This document shows, in pieces, positions 23,820-35,113 of a stretch of 64,000 bases of DNA (position 1 is the first letter of the stretch; the number at the start of each line of letters is the position of its first letter). Location: positions 52,650,917-52,714,916 of the forward strand of contig OZ023262.1 in NCBI GenBank assembly GCA_964006375.1. The letters are read 5' to 3'. Origin of the DNA: Tillus elongatus (lineage: Eukaryota > Arthropoda > Insecta > Coleoptera > Cleridae). The notes under the pieces are model-generated. The model was given only the letters and a program-made list of their open reading frames with translations. It was not told the DNA's origin and searched no databases. The position numbers and the translations under genes were made by a program.

Positions 23820-24008
23820 GGGTTTATTTATTAGAAAACTTTTAATTTCATCAAACATCTGGTATTCTGTGCTGAGATTATTATTATATAAATCAACAAC
23901 AGAGATAAATATATTCCCACAATTAAAAATACTGGCCCCACAAAAGAGACAGATAACAAAAACAGATTGCAAAAACAAAAGTCGACTGACAGTGATAACG
24001 TCGGTGCG

Positions 24009-24395
24009 ATGGCTGGAAAGCCGAACTCGTCTGTGAACAGCGGTGGATTTAAATCGCCGGTAAGGAGAAAACATCAACAGGTGATTACGGGTAAAAGCGG
24101 CCACTCTGCTGCTGCCAAAATACGGGGAGCAGATGAGGTTTCCTGGATATTTGTGGGGAGAGTAAGGGGCGACGTGGATGTTTCTGTGATGGAGGAGTTT
24201 TTTGCGGAAAACTGGCTGACATTAAAGTGTGAGTGCTTTAAACTTGTATCGAAAGGTAACAATAGTAGTTTTAGAGTGAGTGTCCCGAAAGAAAACAAAA
24301 GTTATATCTTCGACGAGGAAAAGTGGCCTGCTGGTGTAATAGTGAAAGATTACAGATTTTTTCACAAGAGAACTGAGCCGCGACCAACAGAGTGA
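24009..24395 (+). CDS. LINE ORF1-like protein, short
   Basis: Begins at ATG 24009 (MAGKPNSSVNS); the frame is open a little further upstream without another ATG. About 128 residues. The N-terminal third is basic and Ser/Gly-rich. The C-terminal part (EVSWIFVGRVRGDVDVSVME ... FRVSVPKENKSYIFDEEKWP then AGVIVKDYRFF) matches the small alpha/beta domain common in arthropod and cnidarian LINE ORF1 proteins, which probably bind the element RNA. The PHD or zinc finger and coiled coil often found before it are absent, so the protein may be N-terminally truncated. It ends 26 bp before the ORF2 frame opens. Confidence 0.65.
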   Translation: MAGKPNSSVNSGGFKSPVRRKHQQVITGKSGHSAAAKIRGADEVSWIFVGRVRGDVDVSVMEEFFAENWLTLKCECFKLVSKGNNSSFRVSVPKENKSYIFDEEKWPAGVIVKDYRFFHKRTEPRPTE

Positions 24396-24420
24396 CTGTG
24401 ACGTCTTACTAGATAATTAA

Positions 24421-27357
24421 ATCACAACAGTAAGTAGCAATGTTTTTAACTTTTCTGACGCGAACAGGTGCACTTCCGGTGACCCTATTCTAAATTGTGA
24501 CGTTAGGCAGATAGACTTGCTGCATATAAACATTCAGTGTTTGACAAATAAAATTAATATTTTAGAACTGTTTCTTGAAAGAAGGAAATCGCGATTTATT
24601 TGTATCTGTGAACATTGGTTAACACAATCAAATTGTAATGCTGTTGCTCTTAATGGTTATGTCAAAGTCGATGCATTTGTACGAACGATCCACCGACACG
24701 GTGGGTCAATTATTTACGCCACTGAAGCATCTGCACAGAAATGTAAACCATTGGCTTATTTAAATAGACTTTCAGTTGAGCTTGATTTTGAATGTGCTGC
24801 TATACAATATGATAAACAGACATGTATTGTTAATATTTATAGGTCGCCTGCAGGCAACTTTGGGGTATTTTGCGACCTATTGTGTAAACTCCTTAAAATT
24901 TTTATTCAGAGATACAAATTTGTTTATGTAACAGGTGACTTCAACATAAATAAGGATGGATCGCTTGATTATAAAATAATAGACGATCTATTTCATTCTT
25001 ACAATTTAACTTCTCTTGTCAATACTCCGACAAGGGTCTTTAGATTGGGTGACATCTTGAGTAGTAGTAGCATTGATTATGTATTAACAAATATTGAGGG
25101 TGTTGTTGTAGACAATTTCGATCCAGGAATCTCGGACCATTACGCTCAGGCAGTTACGTTTCCCGTAGCGAACGGAATTGGCCACTCTTCCATAGAGGCT
25201 AAAAGAGAAATTGTCTTTCGACCTCTAAATGAAATGACAATTAACGAATTTAAAACTCGTTTTGCGAGCACATACGATTTCAATTTGAGTGAAATTGAGG
25301 ATGTAGACATGGCATTTAAAAATTTTTTCGACACTTTTGTCTGGTGTTTTGAGGTAGCTTGTCCGAAAACTAAAAAAGTTGTAAATTCCGGTTTTAACGT
25401 AAAATATCGAATCAAGTTTTCACCAAATCTGCAACAAAAACTTAATGACCTGAAGAATTCAGTGCGTAAACAATCCGGAGAGAGGGAGATTAACGCTATG
25501 TATAAAGTAATGAAAGCGGAGGTAAATAGCCTAATTAAACAGGAAAAACAAAACTACACAGCATCTTATATTTGTAACGCCCCAAATAAAACTAAAGCAC
25601 TATGGCAGCTTGTTAATCTTAAGAAAAACAAACCAAGTGAGGAGCACTGCATTTCGAATTTACTATACGAAAACAAAAATATAACTAGTAGGGTAGAAAT
25701 TGCTGAGGTACTTGCCGGATATTTTTCAGGTGTTGCTGAGAGGAAGCTCATGTTGCATTTTGAGGGTCAGATGTCTGATAGCTGCACAGCCGAACAATAT
25801 AAGCCCAAAACACTTTTTATAACACCTTTAACTGAATGTGAAGTTATTGAGATCATCAACGAACTTCCTAATAAAAAATCAAGCGGCTTTGATGATGTTC
25901 CAATAAAAATTATTAAGCAATGTGCTGCTGAGCTTGCCGCGCCACTTACAAAGATTATAAATTCCTGTATATGTCTGGGAAAATTCCATGACATATTGAA
26001 ACTGGCTGTGGTTGTTGCTGTGTTGAAGGCGGGAGACAGTACCAATTTGGAGAACTATCGTCCCATCTCTATATTAAGCATTTTTTCAAAGATCATAGAA
26101 AGGGCAGTACATAGAAGGATGGTCAAGTTTTTAAACGCTAATAATATTATATCACCATCACAGCACGGATTTAGAACTGATCATTCTACAGAAACTGTCC
26201 TTATCGAATACATTCAATATGTAAATGAAAGAATGGACCTCAACTACATTGTGGTGACCTTATTTTTTGACCTGTCTTGTGCCTTTGACACAGTAAATCC
26301 TTTTTTTGTTAAGGAGAAGATGTGGGCGTTGGGGATAAGAGGCACTTGCAACGACCTTCTACTTTCGTATATCACCAACAGACAGTTGCTTGTAAAAGCG
26401 AATAATATTAATTCCCAAAGATATGGGGTAAGTATGGGCACACCCCAGGGAAGTGGGCCACTTTTGTTTACACTTTATATAAACGATTTGCCGCAATTTA
26501 TACAAGACGGAAAAGTCTTCATGTACGCCGATGACACTTCTATTGTTGTCTACGGCAAGACGGTGGAGGAAACTGAATTAAAATTAAAATCAGTGGTACA
26601 ATCTTTTGATGAGTGGTGTTATAGAAATCGACTGATTTTAAACTATGACAAGACTTTTTCTCTTGAAATGCATAACTGCCACCGAAGAGAGAGGATGTGC
26701 GGCAGCACTATTTTGGTGAATGGAAATGCTGTGCAATTCAAAAAGGTGGCAAAATTTTTGGGTGTTAGAATTGACAGCAGCCTGTTATATATAGACCAGA
26801 TTGATCACGTGTGCAAGAAATTAAATTCCGCGTTTTATGCAATTTTGATGCTTAAAGATTCCTTAAGTTCGGAAAAAGTTCTGAAAGTCTATTACGCGGC
26901 TGTCTATTCACATCTGAGTTACGGTATCATTATCTGGGGCCAATCTTCGGACTGCCATAGAATATTTGTGCTACAGAAACGAATCCTGAGATTAATATAC
27001 AATCTACCTTATGGGCACCCTTGTCGTGACATTTTCAAGAAAAATAACATTATGACGTTAACATCAGTTTATTTGTTCCATCTGTTAACTTACATTCATA
27101 AAAACAAGAGAAAATTTGTTATCAACTCGGATTTTCATAACCACAACACTCGTGAAAAAAATACTTTTCACCTGAATAAATGTCACCATTCTTTTTTTAA
27201 GAAGTCGCCATGTTATGCGGGTTGCTTTTTGTATAACCAGCTGCCTTGTTCTCTGAAGGACACAAATTGCACAAAAAAATTTAGAAAGCAACTGAAGGTT
27301 GCTTTAATTACTCATAGTTTTTATAGTTTGAGTGAATTTTGTGAAGCTGTACTGTGA
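24421..27357 (+). CDS. LINE ORF2: endonuclease and reverse transcriptase
   Basis: Open for about 978 codons from the stop at 24418-24420. No ATG occurs before the endonuclease, so the start is unclear. The endonuclease shows LLHINIQCLTNK, CEHWLT (Glu), GGSIIYAT, IYRSPAGN, VTGDFNINKDG, SSIDYVLTN and ISDHYAQ. The reverse transcriptase shows NYRPISILSIFSKIIERAV, QHGFRTDHSTETVL, FFDLSCAFDTV, MGTPQGSGPLLFTLYINDL and MYADDTSIV. The PQGS(VL)GPLLF motif lacks the usual two residues between S and G, an in-frame 6-bp loss in a conserved motif. The C-terminal thumb/tail continues to SEFCEAVL. No other damage is visible. Confidence 0.9.
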   Translation: MTTVSSNVFNFSDANRCTSGDPILNCDVRQIDLLHINIQCLTNKINILELFLERRKSRFICICEHWLTQSNCNAVALNGYVKVDAFVRTIHRHGGSIIYATEASAQKCKPLAYLNRLSVELDFECAAIQYDKQTCIVNIYRSPAGNFGVFCDLLCKLLKIFIQRYKFVYVTGDFNINKDGSLDYKIIDDLFHSYNLTSLVNTPTRVFRLGDILSSSSIDYVLTNIEGVVVDNFDPGISDHYAQAVTFPVANGIGHSSIEAKREIVFRPLNEMTINEFKTRFASTYDFNLSEIEDVDMAFKNFFDTFVWCFEVACPKTKKVVNSGFNVKYRIKFSPNLQQKLNDLKNSVRKQSGEREINAMYKVMKAEVNSLIKQEKQNYTASYICNAPNKTKALWQLVNLKKNKPSEEHCISNLLYENKNITSRVEIAEVLAGYFSGVAERKLMLHFEGQMSDSCTAEQYKPKTLFITPLTECEVIEIINELPNKKSSGFDDVPIKIIKQCAAELAAPLTKIINSCICLGKFHDILKLAVVVAVLKAGDSTNLENYRPISILSIFSKIIERAVHRRMVKFLNANNIISPSQHGFRTDHSTETVLIEYIQYVNERMDLNYIVVTLFFDLSCAFDTVNPFFVKEKMWALGIRGTCNDLLLSYITNRQLLVKANNINSQRYGVSMGTPQGSGPLLFTLYINDLPQFIQDGKVFMYADDTSIVVYGKTVEETELKLKSVVQSFDEWCYRNRLILNYDKTFSLEMHNCHRRERMCGSTILVNGNAVQFKKVAKFLGVRIDSSLLYIDQIDHVCKKLNSAFYAILMLKDSLSSEKVLKVYYAAVYSHLSYGIIIWGQSSDCHRIFVLQKRILRLIYNLPYGHPCRDIFKKNNIMTLTSVYLFHLLTYIHKNKRKFVINSDFHNHNTREKNTFHLNKCHHSFFKKSPCYAGCFLYNQLPCSLKDTNCTKKFRKQLKVALITHSFYSLSEFCEAVL

Positions 27358-27564
27358 ACGTATCTTTTTTGTTGTGATGTGAAGCTCGTTAGATTTTAGA
27401 TTTTTGGGAACGTACCCTTGTGATAAGTTGTGATACGTTCTTTATCTTTTTTATCTTGTAAGTTTTTGACTTGTCCGATTTACAATAATTGTAACTAAAG
27501 GACCAAATAAATATTATTATTATTATTATTAAATTAGTGGTTAAATATGTGGGGCTGGAATTTT

Positions 27565-27990
27565 GTTCAAAACGACGTAAAAAGTCTCTAAACATATAGA
27601 AAACTTGATTCTGGAACGAAAATGTTTTTGTCTGTCTATGTCCGCATGTACGTATCTCTGTTAATAGGCGCAATAACTTCCGCACGAATTGAGATGTCAT
27701 CTTCGAATTTGGTATCCTGTTAGCACCCGACAAAGCAACGCTTCGAATTGTTTTTTTTTGTGGGTAAGATGGCTTTAGGGGGTAGGGGTAGGGGTAGGGG
27801 GGTAATTTGGTGAAAATTGACATTCTTTCAATAAAACTCGAGTAACATAACGTTTCAAAAGTTTATGGGTACACGAATACAAATATTTTCTTTGTGGTCA
27901 ATTCATTCAATTCAAATTCATTCTATGAGAATGCCTTTCTGAAGAGAATAAATTATCACAGCTATGTGGAAATTATGATTCAACTTGCAG
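27565..27990 (+). repeat. Dispersed noncoding repeat R, copy 2
   Basis: Longest clean copy, with CTAAACATATAGAAAAC, GCACGAATTGAGATGTCATC, TTCGAATTTGGTATCCTG, a GGTAGGGG run at about 27781-27804 and TATCACAGCTATGTGGAAAT. No ORF. Confidence 0.75.
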
Positions 27991-27992
27991 CA

Positions 27993-28115
27993 CTATTTTT
28001 ACTTAAAGAAAAATATATTAACGCATTTACCAAAAAATTCAAACTAGCCAGTTTTTTGTGCGTACGTATGATGTGAATCATTCGGAATGTAACTTAGAGT
28101 GGTGGTTTAAGAATG
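27993..28115 (-). pseudogene. Penelope-like element fragment
   Basis: Nucleotide match to the reverse-transcriptase part of the 34.4-35.7 kb PLE (TACTTAAAGAAA, TTTTTTGTGCGTACG, ATGATGTGA(A/G)TCATTCG, AACTTAGAGTGGTGGTTT). It abuts repeat R. Confidence 0.7.
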
Positions 28116-28871
28116 TTGTCTACGAAAATGCACTAATAAGAACGAAATCGCAATTATTTTTTTTCGGATATTTTCGCAAGTTAGTGGAATTTTGTGGTTT
28201 TCTCGGAAGCTTAATATTGACGCCTCGATTGAGCACATTTCTTTGTAAGTTAACCACCGTTGTAACTTTTAGGGTTACCGAGATCCCATGCTATTAATTC
28301 TTATCTTGCACAACTGTATAACTTTAACGTAATTCCTTTGGTTATCTCGTATTAAACTATACGAATCATTAAGTACCTACATGAGGCAGTTGACAATAAA
28401 TTGTATAATCGATACATACAAAAAAGTTACGTTACAATCATATTTACAGAGGAATTGTACGCGTTGTAACAGTGAAATGCAATATATGTATGTATTGCCT
28501 TCACCTAACAAGAAACATTCAATTGAAATTAAATTACTATACTTAGTGACCCATATTTAACTTGTTCTATTTTTCATTGGGGAATGAAAGGCACACTTTT
28601 AGCTTACGCCAAACAGTCATTATACATAATAAATAGATAAAAGTTTGATAAGTATGTCAACCTATACAGTGTGGAACAGCCAAATCCAATAAATTCAGTT
28701 ATTTCAATTATTGTGCATATTTATGAAAAAACCGCGAAACGCATCAATTTTAGATTAAAAAATTTCAGGATGCAGCAAATCCGTTATGATAGTGACCTTT
28801 CATAAGAATATTATAATACTGATTTAACCTTATATTAAGTCATAAATAATTACATTTAATTGAATTCATGT
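28116..28871. other. No gene; one small dispersed repeat
   Basis: 28671-28760 (ACAGTGTGGAACAGCCAAAT, TTCAATTATTGTGCATA) recurs at 50475 and, inverted, at 62577. The rest is unique AT-rich sequence. Confidence 0.5.
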
Positions 28872-29112
28872 AGAACTTTGACTAGGGCCGAACGTAACTA
28901 TTCGATGACCGAGAAATAATGTCTGGCGATTGTGTGGGGCGTTGAGAAAATGAGGCCGTATCTGGAGGGGTATCACTTCACAGTGATGACCGATCACCAG
29001 TCATTGAAATATCTGCATTCAATGCGATCTCCAGCCGGAAGAATAGCTCCTTGGAGCCTGTTTTTACAATAATTTGATTTTGAGGTAGTATACAAAAACA
29101 CGATCTCTAAAA
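28872..29112 (+). pseudogene. Ty3/gypsy RNase H remnant
   Basis: Reads RTLTRAERNYSMTEK, stop, CLAIVWGVEKMRPYLEGYHF, TVMTDHQSLKYLHS, then SPAGRIAPW. This is the RNase H domain that follows reverse transcriptase in Ty3/gypsy-type LTR elements (catalytic Asp in TDHQSL; the usual E of KECLA is a stop). A second stop lies near 29070. No LTR or integrase is nearby. It is interrupted on the right by the hammerhead element. Confidence 0.85.
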
Positions 29113-29585
29113 TACTTATAGTTGTAAGACTAGATGCATTCTCGCAACAATTAGAACCGTAGACCGGTTTCGCTCTCATTAGAGCTCTTCAGTACGGCAT
29201 ACTAATTGTAGCAAAAATGCACCAAAATTAATACGGCCATAGTATAGCCAGCCTTAAAATACTAAGTGAGTGGTGGACGTGCCGCCACCTAGTTGCTGAA
29301 CCAAGTAGTATGCTGTCACGCCAGCTCCAAATAATGAAGAGCTCTAATGAGAGCGAAACCAGTCTACGTTTCTAATTGGTGCGAGAATGCATCTAGTCTT
29401 ACATACTTTGTCCCTATATTGGGGTAGAAATGGGCCAGGGCTGACAATTTTCTAAATTGTTAGTTAGCTGTATACAGTCTCTATTTTTATAACACTTTGT
29501 GTTATTTGGAGCTGGCGTGACAGCATACTATTTGGTTCCGCAACTAGGTGGCGGCACGTCCACCACCACTTAGTACTTATAGTTG
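29113..29585. mobile_element. Hammerhead inverted-dimer element with 12-bp TSD
   Basis: A 449-bp insertion (29125-29573) bounded by the exact direct repeat TACTTATAGTTG (29113-29124 and 29574-29585). The left arm (minus sense, to about 29326) carries a complete hammerhead. The right arm (plus sense) carries a hammerhead without its 5' stem-I strand. The ends are TAAGACTAGATGC and CACTTAG, the same as those of the 51-kb element. There is no protein-coding capacity. The retrotransposition machinery must be supplied in trans, plausibly by a PLE. Confidence 0.85.
29148..29208 (-). ncRNA. Type-I hammerhead ribozyme
   Basis: Minus-strand order: CAATTA, internal loop GTATG, CCGTA (stem I 5' side); CTGAAGA (core CUGANGA); GCTCT-AATG-AGAGC (perfect 5-bp stem II); GAAA; ACC/GGT (stem III, self-complementary); C17 as cleavage base (site between 29162 and 29161); TACGG, loop TTC, TAATTG (stem I 3' side). 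All conserved core bases are present. The loopless stem III suggests action as a dimer, as in newt and cave-cricket satellite hammerheads. Confidence 0.9.
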
Positions 29586-29785
29586 ATGAAAATAATCTAT
29601 TAGGCATTTTTAATTTTATTACAAATCGTTCCTACTCAAAATTTCTCAATGAAATTTACTACATAGTTTTGGGGGACGATGAATCCAGTGGCGTAAACAT
29701 ATTTCTTATAAATAAATCCCTAATAAGAATAAGGATTCTTAAAATTTTACTCCTGAAAACTGACGAAGTAGACATCTATCAATTA

Positions 29786-30014
29786 ACATCAACCGAGGTT
29801 GTGGCATTGTATTTGAGCAAGTTGAATGTCTGCACGTTCCGCCCTTCGGATGGGGCGTAAAGACGTCGGTCCCGTGCCCATGCAATGTTGGGTACGTTAA
29901 AGATCGCTACCCTCCTTACAGAAAGGCAAGGGTTCGGCAAACTTTCCAGGATAGTGAGGTGAAACTGCTCGCTGGCATCGGTGACTGGCCATAGTCGCGG
30001 AAATAGATCGACGT

Positions 30015-30018
<4 letters not shown>
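29786..30018 (+). mobile_element. SINE copy, 5' truncated
   Basis: Central domain and 3' end of the 5428-5775 SINE family (ACATCAACCGAGGTTGTGG to CGACGTTAAA), without the tRNA head. It runs straight into (TA)n, as the 5.4-kb copy runs into (TG)n. Confidence 0.8.

Positions 30019-30080
<62 letters not shown>
30019..30080. repeat. (TA)n microsatellite
   Basis: Pure TA next to the SINE 3' end. Confidence 0.95.
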
Positions 30081-30085
<5 letters not shown>

Positions 30086-30194
30086 GTGTGTGTATATGTG
30101 CGTGTGTAAAATTAAATGTAAATAGTAGAGAGAAAACAAAAACATATCCCAACAAATACTGTTACCAAAACAACCCTTGTACCCAGTAAAATAG

Positions 30195-30625
30195 TGATGC
30201 AAATTGAATCATCACTTCCACATAGCTGTGATAACCTACTCTCCTCAGAAAGACATTCTCATGAAATAAATTCAGGGCCCATTACTTGATCACAAAGAAA
30301 ATATTCAAATTCCTGTACCCATAAACTTTTAAAACGTAATATTACTCGAGAGTTTTAACGAAAAAATGACAATTTTCACCAAATCACCCCCTATTTATTC
30401 CCTACTCCCTGATTCGATCTTACCCAAAAACAATTCGAAGCATTCCTTTGTCGGGTGCTAACTAGATACCAAATTTGAAGATTGTACCTTAATTCGTTCG
30501 AAAGTTATTGCGCATACTAATAGACAGACTTACAGGCCGACCGACAGACAGACAAAACATTTTCGTTCCAGAATCAACTTTTCTATATGTTTTGAGACTT
30601 TTTGCCTATTTTAACAACAACAAAT
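30195..30625 (-). repeat. Dispersed noncoding repeat R, copy 3
   Basis: Reverse complement of 27565-27990 in the same order (CACAGCTATG, TACCCATAAACTTTTAAAACG, ACCAAATTTGAAGATTGTAC). Confidence 0.75.
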
Positions 30626-30700
30626 TTTTCGAAATTTCTCTCACCGATATTTCACCCTCACACATTCATTCGAGTTAATTTCCTTTTTACTTTGCTTAAC

Positions 30701-30741
30701 CTCTTGAAAATGGCTCCAGAATGGGAGCCGAAACGTTGAGT
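30701..30741 (+). ncRNA. Hammerhead-like hairpin
   Basis: CTC, TTGAAAA, extra T, stem GGCTCC / GGGAGCC (loop AGAAT-type), GAAA, CGTT, GAG. It fits the arrangement stem I (CTC/GAG), core, stem II, GAAA and a minimal A-CG-U stem III, but the core C/U are altered and one extra base precedes stem II. Probably inactive. The same signature occurs at 59795-59834. Confidence 0.45.
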
Positions 30742-30767
30742 CAACCCTAGAACCTAGTACATCTCAT

Positions 30768-30769
<2 letters not shown>

Positions 30770-30828
<59 letters not shown>
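30770..30828. repeat. (TA)n microsatellite
   Basis: About 59 bp of TA. Confidence 0.95.
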
Positions 30829-30830
<2 letters not shown>

Positions 30831-31472
30831 ACGCGCGTGGAGGAGTCACCCTGAACATTTATGCATATAACATTGCAATCGTAGGCATACATGTAATAAC
30901 AAAGCTGATTAGAAATTAATATGCCTCCAGCTGCATGCTACCAATTGATAATGGTCATTTTCTATTTTATTATTTTTCTATTCTATTTCATCTTGTTTCC
31001 ATATTTTTAGTAGCTTTAGCTTTTTACTCAGTCGTTTTTTTTTATTTTTACGTTTTATTATTACCTCAGTTGGCTACACCGTTACTTAGAAATAAACTAA
31101 AAAACAGAATGAAACGGTGGGATGATGGTTCCATATAAATAATTCAAGAAAAACGTAGTGCATTGAACTACATAATTATCCTCACTGAAGATACAGTAAT
31201 AGGTACTAGATAATGTGACACGCGATCATGAACAATAGGAAAACCAATTCTTCTCTATAACCCAGTTATTCCATAAACAGGAATTGTCCTCTACGTGGGG
31301 ACACGCTTATATCGGGTGATTCGTTTCACAATTTCCTCTATGGCTTGTGATTAGTTATAATCGAATTTTCGTAGGAAAATATCGCTAAGGAGATCTCGAC
31401 TCATGAATTGTGGAAAAAGTTCTTTTAATGAGCACGAACTATGTCCACTAGAACCCACATCGCTCGTCAGTT
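30829..31472. other. No gene recognised
   Basis: A 67-codon plus-strand frame (30935-31138) opens across a TTTTTAG site and has hydrophobic residues followed by NKLKNRMKRWDD. I recognise no homologue and would not annotate it. 31375-31470 is a degraded end of the dispersed family. Confidence 0.4.
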
Positions 31473-33430
<1,958 letters not shown>

Positions 33431-33446
33431 GTAAGAAAAGTATTTC

Positions 33447-33763
33447 TGGACGCGCCAAGTGCGTTATGGTAGCGAATTTTGATCAAATGCTTCATATTTG
33501 AATAGCTCAAATTGCTATTAACCTATAAGGTTGACCAAGAAACGAGTTTTTTCGGGAACACTTTAAGCTTACTTTACGGAAATTTTTGTACATTTTCAAA
33601 CAATAAAGTTATTTTGATGAAACATGGCACATTGTTTTTACTATATAGGTTATACTGGTAACCAAATTTGATGCCTGCTTTCTTAAAAAAAAACACATAT
33701 TTGCTATTAAAAACATTTTTATGAAAATTCATTACCATAACGCACTTGCTGCATCCAGAATTT
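33447..33763. repeat. MITE-like element with hairpin-tipped inverted ends
   Basis: Left tip GGACGCGCCAAGTGCGTTATGG, right tip CCATAACGCACTTGCTGCATCC. The 317-bp body contains CCTATAAGGTTGACCAAG, CTATATAGGTTATACTGG and AAACATTTTTATG. The tips can each fold on themselves (ACGCA/TGCGT). Confidence 0.78.
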
Positions 33764-33825
33764 TTTTTTGAATCAAACACGTCTTATGTTATTGCATTTT
33801 TGCATGTTTGTAAGAAAGAAATTCT

Positions 33826-34138
33826 GGACGAAGCAAGTGCGTTATGCTAGCGAATTTTGATCAGATGCTTCATATTTGAATAGCTCAATTTGCTATTAAC
33901 CTATAAGGTTGACCAAGAAACGAGTTTTTTCGGGAACACTTTAAGTTTACTTTCGGAAATTTCTGTACATTTTCAAACAATAAAGTTATTTTGATGAAAC
34001 ATGGTACATTGTTTTTACTATATAAGTTATACTGGTCACCAAATTTGATGCCTGCTCCTGCTTTATTAAAAAACACATATTTGCTATTAAAAACATTTAA
34101 ATGAAAATTCACTGCCATAACGCACTTGCTGCGTCCAG
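33826..34138. repeat. MITE-like element, second tandem copy
   Basis: About 90% identical by eye to 33447-33763, in the same orientation, 60 bp downstream. Tips GGACGAAGCAAGTGCG and CGCACTTGCTGCGTCC. Confidence 0.78.
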
Positions 34139-34148
34139 ACTTTTTTAT

Positions 34149-34266
<118 letters not shown>

Positions 34267-34424
34267 GTGTCACAAGGATAAATTTAAAAAAAATCGAAAT
34301 TTCTGTCACAATACCATGCTCCACACGTTGGGACGACGTGGAAGCAAAAAAAATCGGAACGCAGCAAGTACGTTATAGTAAGCACACTTGGAGAACCCAA
34401 ATCACCACAACACATTAAAAAAAA

Positions 34425-34465
34425 CCCGACGATCGTATCACTAACCAAGTTAGCGTCATCGGAGG
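34425..34465 (-). ncRNA. Hammerhead-like hairpin in PLE tail
   Basis: CCT, CCGATGA, extra C, stem GCTAAC/GTTAGT with loop TTG, GATA (for GAAA), ACGATCGT palindrome as stem III, C, GGG pairing with CCT. It has one core change (CCGA for CTGA) and a damaged GAAA. Same family as 55929-55969. Confidence 0.5.
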
Positions 34466-34667
34466 ATGACTAATTCTAAATATCTTATATACACAACTCT
34501 ATTTACATTCAGGTAGTCGGTCACAAACGATTTAGGGAGGTTCAACGATACCAAAATTAACATATTTCTTTGGCGGAAATATCTGCTTTCTTTTATTATC
34601 TATCGGACGTGCTTCCGCAGTATTTATGTTGTAAAAAGTAGTCTATCGGAAGACTACCCATAGGCGG

Positions 34668-34780
34668 CGGAGCGAGATTCATACACTTTTTATTATTACT
34701 ATATTTAGCAATGTATACCCAGCGGCGGCGGAACGAGATTCATACACTTTTTATTATTACTATATTTAGCAATGTATACA
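34668..34780. repeat. Tandem duplication of 56 bp
   Basis: GCGGCGGA(A/G)CGAGATTCATAC ... TTAGCAATGTATAC occurs twice in direct tandem at the end of the PLE coding region. Confidence 0.85.
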
Positions 34781-35110
34781 CTTTCGGAGGCGTTTAGCTG
34801 TCCTGGCTGAATAACATTTTTTATTAATTTTAGGTTCTCCTCATTAACGTGTTGATTATTATTCCAAATATGTCGGGCGACGGAAGATCTATCTATAGTA
34901 CCGTATCTTAATTGTGATAAATGTTCTTTGAATCTAATTCTAATAGATCTTCTTGTTTGTCCGACGTATTTAAGATCACAATCTTTACAACTTATTTCAT
35001 AAATTCCTGACATTTTGGCCGTACTATCCTTGTCTTTTGGGTTACCTAGCAAGTTTTTAAAGTATTCTTTGTCGAAAACGTTAGTTGCAAATTGTTTTTT
35101 TTATAAATGC
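34705..35110 (-). pseudogene. PLE GIY-YIG endonuclease domain
   Basis: LLGNPKDKDSTAKMSGIYEI then SCKDCDLKYVGQTRRSIRIR. GIY and KYVGQT are the GIY-YIG catalytic strands. Then come RFKEHL and the domain end (SESVYIAKY). The CxxC-x pattern just before KYVG is typical of PLEs. The upstream linker (GLDSIYKKNNLQLTF) is in another frame, so there are at least two frameshifts between RT and this domain. Confidence 0.85.
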
Positions 35111-35113
35111 TAT

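Larger units (their letters stand above)
23820..27540 (+). mobile_element. CR1/Jockey-type LINE with two ORFs
   Basis: A short ORF1, then a long ORF2, then a 3' UTR ending in ACCAAATAAAT followed by (ATT)n (27510-27531). A short simple-repeat tail in place of poly-A is typical of CR1-group elements. The 5' boundary (about 23820) is placed where repeat R stops matching and is approximate. No clear target-site duplication was found. Confidence 0.82.

Noticed and set aside
27781..27804. GGTAGGGG run as telomeric repeat
   Set aside because: Only about three to four imperfect units inside dispersed repeat R; sibling copies have a single unit.
29327..29395. Third arm of the 29-kb element as an active hammerhead
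   Set aside because: The first core base (C3) and the 5' strand of stem I are missing, and the GAAACCAGTC stem III is altered.
30935..31138. Small hydrophobic protein with a possible splice acceptor (TTTTTAG)
   Set aside because: No homologue recognised, no donor partner and low-complexity composition; not enough to call a gene.
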